From Fructilactobacillus carniphilus (GTDB lineage Bacteria; Bacillota; Bacilli; Lactobacillales; Lactobacillaceae), in assembly GCF_024029675.1 (NCBI RefSeq), contig NZ_CP097121.1, forward strand, positions 1,178,001 to 1,242,000: a stretch of 64,000 bases of DNA. The letters run 5' to 3'. Both the position numbers and the translations under genes were made by a program. This document shows positions 59,840 through 64,000 of the stretch, one piece after another. The notes below the pieces were generated by a model. It was given only the letters and a program-made list of their open reading frames with translations. It was not told the DNA's origin and did no database searches. Each line of letters opens with the position of its first letter. Position 1 is the stretch's first letter.

Positions 59840-60292
59840 CTATTTTTCCGCAATGTGCACCCGAATGGTCCCCGTAACGCTGGGATGTAATTTAACGGGA
59901 ACGTTGGTGTATCCCATTGCTTTAATTGGTTCAGCTAGTTCAATCTTACGTTTATCAATTTTAACTTGGTATTGGTCTGCCAATGCTTGGGCAATTTGTT
60001 TGCTGGTAATCGAACCAAACAAGCGTCCGTCTTTTCCGGACTTCGCTCGCAGTTCTACTACCGTGTCATCCTTTTCTAAAAAGGCTTTAAGTTGCTTGGC
60101 TTCTGCCAACTCTTCTTCAGCATTCTCTTCAGCGTGTTTTTGTTGGGCCTTTACCCGACTAATCGCTGATTTAGTAGCTGGTTCGGCTAAGCCATTCTTA
60201 ATCAGGTAGTTTTGAGCGTATCCAGCTGGGACCTGCTTAATTTCTCCCCGTTTACCTTTCCCACGAACGTCTTCTAAAAAGATTACTTGCAT
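59840..60292 (-). CDS. rplI: Ribosomal protein L9
   Basis: A 150-aa 50S protein. The N-terminal signature [27 protein letters not shown] is followed by the long connecting helix (about 40-75). The C-terminal domain with [14 protein letters not shown] and [13 protein letters not shown] follows. It lies between gdpP and dnaB. Confidence 0.97.
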   Translation of the reverse strand: MQVIFLEDVRGKGKRGEIKQVPAGYAQNYLIKNGLAEPATKSAISRVKAQQKHAEENAEEELAEAKQLKAFLEKDDTVVELRAKSGKDGRLFGSITSKQIAQALADQYQVKIDKRKIELAEPIKAMGYTNVPVKLHPSVTGTIRVHIAEK

Positions 60293-60340
60293 AATAATCC
60301 ACTCCTTTAGTTTTAATGTAACAAATTTAATTCCATTCTG

Positions 60341-62362
60341 CTATTCAGCCGCTGCCTCATCTTCAACCAGGCTATCCTGAATAGTGGTTTGCAGGAGCTC
60401 GCTGGCTTCTGGGACTGATTGATCCTTAATTTGCGTTGCTCCTGCTCCGAGGTGACCACCACCGCCCAGCTTTTCCATGATAACTTGGACGTTGATACTA
60501 CCGTCACTCCGGGCAGAAATTCCAACGTTACCATCGTAACGCCGAAAGACCACGAAGGACGCTTCAACGCCATCAACCGACAGTAAAGAATCCACCGATT
60601 TGGCGGCCGTCACGGAATCATACTGAACATCATCCTCAGCCGTAATAATGGCAACGTGATCCGTCTCAAACTTCACTAACGAAATCAGATGATTTTCGGC
60701 CATGTAGTTTTTGACGTTTTCCTTCATAAACGACGAAATTTCATCGACGTTTGCTCCCGCCGACCGTAAGTAACTGGCAGCGTCAAACGTCCGTGTTCCC
60801 GTTTTAACGGTAAAGGACTGCGTATCAACCACGATTCCAGTCAACATAGCAGTCGCTTCCAAGTCATTCATCGGGTCCGCTGACTGCGACTGATACTCAA
60901 ACATTTCCGTAATCAGTTCACAAGCTGACGAAGCGTAGGGTTCCACGTAGGCCAACAATGGATTGGCTGGGAACTCCTCGCCCCGCCGATGGTGGTCAAT
61001 GATGACGACCCGATTTTCTAATTTCTGGTACAGGTCTTGAGCCACTCCAATCTTCGGGTTCGAGTGGTCGACCATGATCATCAAACTATCATCAGTTGCC
61101 AGTTTAACGGCTTCGTCACTGGTAATAATTGAATTTTGAATGTCTGGGTAGTCCTCAATCTTATCCAGCAGCCGCCGGATATCCGTGTGCACGTCCTGAT
61201 TATTAAAGACGATGTAACACTCCTTGCCATTCATCTGCGCAATCCGCCGAATTCCCATGGCGGCCCCCCAGGAATCCATGTCTGGTTGTTGGTGTCCGTC
61301 CACAAAGATTTTGTCAGCAGTGCCCATCAATTGGACCAGCGCGTGGGTAATCATCCGGGCCCGAACCCGCGTCCGTTTCTCCATCGGATTGGTTTTACCC
61401 CCAAAGAAGATGGCCTTGCCATCCTTGGCTTTGATGACCGCTTGATCACCACCTCGACCAAGCGCTAGGTCTAAGTTACTTTGCGCTAGATCAGCCAGCC
61501 GGTTTAAATCCGTATCTCCATAAGCAATCCCGATACTCAAGGTAATTGGGAAATTTTGCTGGACGGTCCCCTTGCGAATCGTATCGAGCACGTTAAATTT
61601 ATCTTTCTCCACGTCCCGTAATGACTGCACATACATCATGATGGAATAGTGTTCCGCATCAATCCGTTTGAGATAAATCCCATATTCTTGGGCCCAATCC
61701 GTCAGCTTATTCGTTACGTAGTTGCGCAAATTAGAAATTTCTTGATCAGACATAGATTGACTAACTTCGTCAAAGTTATCAAGATAAATTTCTCCAATCG
61801 CAATCTTTTCGTTTTCGTACTGTACCTCTAAATCAGCATAATGCGTAATGTCCATCATATAGATGGTCCGGTACTGGCGCTGAATCAAGAAATTAAAGTA
61901 ATGGCCGTTCCAAGCCGCTTCAAACGATTGATCCTGATCCCAGTTCTTTTTAATTAGCTCTGCCAGTTGAGGTGCAACTTGGGAAATGGTACGCCCAACC
62001 ACCCGCTCCGTCTGAAAGTACGGCTGCAGGTAGGGATTAATCCAACTCACTCGTTGAGATGAATCTAAAATCAAAACCCCTAGCGGCATTTCCAACAGTG
62101 ATTCTTGTTCACCACGGTTAATTAAATACGAGAGCCGATCCATGTAATTATCTGCATTTTGTTCCACCACGTTGAGTTCCTTAATGATAAAGAAAAGGCC
62201 CACGCAGGCTAACACGAGTAGGACGACCCCAACCCATAAGTTATACAAAAACGCGATTACTAAGCCTAACACCAAGTTTAAGGTGATGAAAATCGCAATG
62301 GTCCGTAAGTGTTGATTATGCACAAACGGTGGCAATGCGAACGTCTTTTTTTCATTTTTCAT
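60341..62362 (-). CDS. gdpP: Cyclic-di-AMP phosphodiesterase GdpP
   Basis: A 673-aa membrane enzyme hydrolysing c-di-AMP. Two N-terminal helices (about residues 18-60) are followed by a PAS-like domain, a degenerate GGDEF domain (about 165-295) and the DHH domain (VDGHQQPDMDSWGAAMG, MMVDHSNPK, VIIDHHRRGEE). The DHHA1 end is GGGGHLGAGATQI. I chose ATG at 62362 with AAAGGAG seven bases upstream. First gene of gdpP-rplI-dnaB. Confidence 0.96.
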   Translation of the reverse strand: MKNEKKTFALPPFVHNQHLRTIAIFITLNLVLGLVIAFLYNLWVGVVLLVLACVGLFFIIKELNVVEQNADNYMDRLSYLINRGEQESLLEMPLGVLILDSSQRVSWINPYLQPYFQTERVVGRTISQVAPQLAELIKKNWDQDQSFEAAWNGHYFNFLIQRQYRTIYMMDITHYADLEVQYENEKIAIGEIYLDNFDEVSQSMSDQEISNLRNYVTNKLTDWAQEYGIYLKRIDAEHYSIMMYVQSLRDVEKDKFNVLDTIRKGTVQQNFPITLSIGIAYGDTDLNRLADLAQSNLDLALGRGGDQAVIKAKDGKAIFFGGKTNPMEKRTRVRARMITHALVQLMGTADKIFVDGHQQPDMDSWGAAMGIRRIAQMNGKECYIVFNNQDVHTDIRRLLDKIEDYPDIQNSIITSDEAVKLATDDSLMIMVDHSNPKIGVAQDLYQKLENRVVIIDHHRRGEEFPANPLLAYVEPYASSACELITEMFEYQSQSADPMNDLEATAMLTGIVVDTQSFTVKTGTRTFDAASYLRSAGANVDEISSFMKENVKNYMAENHLISLVKFETDHVAIITAEDDVQYDSVTAAKSVDSLLSVDGVEASFVVFRRYDGNVGISARSDGSINVQVIMEKLGGGGHLGAGATQIKDQSVPEASELLQTTIQDSLVEDEAAAE

Positions 62363-62472
62363 CGTCTTCTCCTTTGCCAAATTAAGGCATTGTTAAGCTA
62401 TATTCTATCACAAACTGCTCCACAAACAGGGATCAATCCCTAACTAGCTGAGAGATTCCTTAAAAAAAGCCA

Positions 62473-62505
62473 TAAAAAAGAGCCCCTCGCAATTGAGAAG
62501 CTCTG
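62473..62505 (-). terminator. Terminator of rpsF-ssb-rpsR
   Basis: AGAGCTTCTC pairs with GAGGGGCTCT on the minus strand, then six T. Confidence 0.9.
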
Positions 62506-62515
62506 TTAGTCAAAC

Positions 62516-62767
62516 TTAGTCTTCCACCACGAATGGTAACAAGCCCATAATTCGAGCCCGTTTGATAGCGATGGTTAACTTCCGTTGGTTCTTAGCGCTA
62601 GTTCCCGTTACTCGACGTGGTAAAATCTTACCCCGTTCTGAGATGAACCGCTTTAATAAATCAACGTCTTTATAATCAATGTATTCAATGTGGTTAGCGG
62701 CAATGAAGTCGACCTTACGGCGACGACGTCCACCTCTTCTACCTCTTGAGTGTCTTTGTTCAGGCAT
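62516..62767 (-). CDS. rpsR: Ribosomal protein S18
   Basis: An 83-aa 30S protein with an Arg-rich N-terminus ([15 protein letters not shown]). The conserved [20 protein letters not shown] and [20 protein letters not shown] follow. It binds with S6, encoded two genes upstream. Confidence 0.97.
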   Translation of the reverse strand: MPEQRHSRGRRGGRRRRKVDFIAANHIEYIDYKDVDLLKRFISERGKILPRRVTGTSAKNQRKLTIAIKRARIMGLLPFVVED

Positions 62768-62807
62768 GTTTTTCCCTCCTCGTTCGTTAATCGAATTTTA
62801 CCATTCC

Positions 62808-63329
62808 TTAGAATGGCAAATCGTCATCGGAAATATCGATTTGGTCACCAGAACCCGCAAACGGATCGGCAGAGTTATCGTTCCCATTCTGGTTGTTGTT
62901 AGCCGGATTGGAATCTGATTGTCCGCCAAAGTTGTTGGATTGCGGCGTCCCAAATGGATTTTGTTGCGGAGCTTGGTTGCCCATGTTGTTATTGCCTTGT
63001 TGCCCACCGTTACGGGGTTCTAACAAGGTAAAGTTTTCAACCACGACTTCCGTTACATAAACTCGTTGGCCCTGCTTATTTTCGTAGTTACGCGTTTGAA
63101 GCCGCCCTTCTACTCCCAGCAGCGAACCCTTATGAACGAAGTTAGCAAGATTTTCAGCTGATTTCCGCCAAATAACACAATTAACGAAGTCAGCTTCCCG
63201 GTCACCATTTTGATTGGTGAAGCGGCGATCGACCGCTAGGGTAAAAGAACCCACGGCCGCGCCGCTTTGGGTGTATCGCAAATCAACATCTCGTGTTAAA
63301 CGTCCGGTTAGGACGACGGTATTAATCAT
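62808..63329 (-). CDS. ssb: Single-stranded DNA-binding protein
   Basis: A 173-aa SSB. The OB-fold (residues about 1-105) opens [21 protein letters not shown]; a Gly/Asn/Gln-rich linker follows, and the acidic tail DISDDDLPF recruits partner proteins. The standard rpsF-ssb-rpsR order is kept. Confidence 0.97.
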   Translation of the reverse strand: MINTVVLTGRLTRDVDLRYTQSGAAVGSFTLAVDRRFTNQNGDREADFVNCVIWRKSAENLANFVHKGSLLGVEGRLQTRNYENKQGQRVYVTEVVVENFTLLEPRNGGQQGNNNMGNQAPQQNPFGTPQSNNFGGQSDSNPANNNQNGNDNSADPFAGSGDQIDISDDDLPF

Positions 63330-63360
63330 ACTGAAACGCTCCTCTCGCTCTTATCACAAT

Positions 63361-63654
63361 TTAGTTATCACGTTTAACAGTCATTTGCCGTAAAATGTTG
63401 TCACTAAACTTAGCTAACCGGTCGAACTCGTCGATGGCTTTGCTGTCTTCAGCGGTCAAGTTTACAACGTGGTAAATTCCTTCGTTGAAACCATCAATTT
63501 CGTAAGCAAAACGACGCTTTGACCAATCTTTAGAATCTATCAACTTGGCACCATTATCAGTCAAAATCTTGTCGAACCGTTCTACTAAAGCAGTTTTAGC
63601 AGCGTCATCAAGATCAGGACGGATGATGTAAGTAATTTCATATTTGTTTTCCAT
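63361..63654 (-). CDS. rpsF: Ribosomal protein S6
   Basis: A 97-aa 30S protein. [17 protein letters not shown] opens the domain, with [23 protein letters not shown] later. ATG at 63654 was chosen for its AAGGAGG site; a longer frame upstream includes the leader. First gene of rpsF-ssb-rpsR. Confidence 0.97.
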   Translation of the reverse strand: MENKYEITYIIRPDLDDAAKTALVERFDKILTDNGAKLIDSKDWSKRRFAYEIDGFNEGIYHVVNLTAEDSKAIDEFDRLAKFSDNILRQMTVKRDN

Positions 63655-63659
63655 GAATA

Positions 63660-63740
63660 TGCACCTCCTTATGGACTTTCGGCCCTCCAACGATTTGAAG
63701 AGCAAGGGTAGTAGTTTAACGCACGGTTAACCTACAGATT
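63660..63740 (-). promoter_or_regulatory. rpsF leader, possible S6:S18 autoregulatory site
   Basis: The leader can fold CTTCAA with TTGGAG around ATCG, next to GGGCCGAAAGTCC with an exposed CCG. S6:S18 leaders are known to use a hairpin with a bulged CCG. The match is by eye only. Confidence 0.35.
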
Positions 63741-63744
63741 AATA

Positions 63745-63773
63745 TTATAGCATTGGTTATCGTTCTTGACAAT
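63745..63773 (-). promoter_or_regulatory. Promoter of rpsF-ssb-rpsR
   Basis: TTGTCA (63768-63773) and TATAAT (63745-63750) on the minus strand, 17 bases apart. Confidence 0.85.
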
Positions 63774-63810
63774 CCACGAACGTGATTTAGCGATACTTAG
63801 GTAAATACGC

Positions 63811-63840
63811 AAAAAGGATGCCAAACTGGCATCCTTTTTT
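63811..63840 (-). terminator. Terminator of gyrA
   Basis: AAAAAAGGATGCCA pairs with TGGCATCCTTTTT around GTT on the minus strand. Confidence 0.9.
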
Positions 63841-63843
63841 AAA

Positions 63844-64000
63844 TTATTCGTTGCTAGCAGGCGTTTCCGCCGGATCAGCTTCGGACTCATCGTCATCCGC
63901 CTTCGCCACAATTGCCATGGTAGCAACCTTAGCATCGTCATCAATCCGAATCAGATGGACTCCAAGGGTGGCCCGTCCGGTTTCAGAAACGGAATCCGTT
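63844..64000 (-). CDS. gyrA: DNA gyrase subunit A, C-terminal end (partial)
   Basis: The last 51 codons of a gene running off the right edge. The residues TDSVSETGRATLGVHLIRI match the final blade of the GyrA beta-pinwheel, followed by an acidic tail (KADDDESEADPAETPASNE). Its place upstream of rpsF is the normal order near oriC. Confidence 0.9.
   Translation of the reverse strand, partial: TDSVSETGRATLGVHLIRIDDDAKVATMAIVAKADDDESEADPAETPASNE

Overview
The window looks like chromosomal DNA of a lactic acid bacterium of the family Lactobacillaceae, not far from the replication origin. Pointers are the gyrA-rpsF-ssb-rpsR-gdpP-rplI-dnaB block and walRK-yycHI-walJ on the right, the Firmicutes-type leaders (T-box, lysine riboswitch, PyrR attenuator, CcpA cre box), strong AGGAGG ribosome sites, and a metabolism with glucose-6-phosphate and 6-phosphogluconate dehydrogenases, pyruvate oxidase and haem catalase. 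Genus and species are not settled here; the complete 16S gene at 36.7-38.3 kb would settle them. Most genes read leftward (minus), as expected if oriC/dnaA lies just beyond the right edge.

Layout. 0-3.1 kb: zwf and gnd (oxidative pentose phosphate or phosphoketolase entry). 3.1-4.1 kb: a decay patch with a broken DinJ-YafQ toxin-antitoxin pair and an amino-acid permease reduced to start codon plus tail. 4.1-6.7 kb: an amino-acid ABC transporter behind a T-box leader. 6.7-15.5 kb: the lysine/diaminopimelate pathway by the acetylase route, as a leftward operon lysA-dapH-deacetylase-dapA-dapB-asd under a lysine riboswitch and a divergent lysC-dapF pair; the aminotransferase is not here. 15.6-25.8 kb: two related flavin reductases, a PadR/DUF1700 operon with two tiny membrane proteins, class II aldolase, a nucleotidase, catalase, CadD, and an MFS transporter translationally joined to a 5'-nucleotidase behind an attenuator-like leader. 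25.8-33.0 kb: MazEF-like pair, a DUF3862-like protein, carAB with PyrR attenuator, and a dicarboxylate/amino acid symporter.

33.1-38.6 kb: a complete rRNA operon (16S, tRNA-Ile, tRNA-Ala, 23S, 5S) with two strong tandem promoters. 38.6-48.3 kb: pepN, an efflux MFS, TauE, pyruvate oxidase with a perfect cre box over its -35, two YibE/F proteins and rlmH. 48.3-48.8 kb: a gene-free stretch with five perfect DnaA boxes, where related genomes usually carry htrA. 48.8-54.4 kb: the WalRK operon. 54.6-58.3 kb: tRNA-Lys, a UbiA prenyltransferase, a DMT exporter, a cysteine hydrolase and guaC. 58.4-64 kb: dnaB, rplI, gdpP, rpsR, ssb, rpsF and the 3' end of gyrA.

The most notable non-coding signals are two identical 16-bp parS-like ParB sites 30 kb apart (27196 and 57260), the DnaA-box cluster, and the unassigned leader RNA before the MFS/nucleotidase pair. 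No insertion sequence, prophage or CRISPR array was seen.
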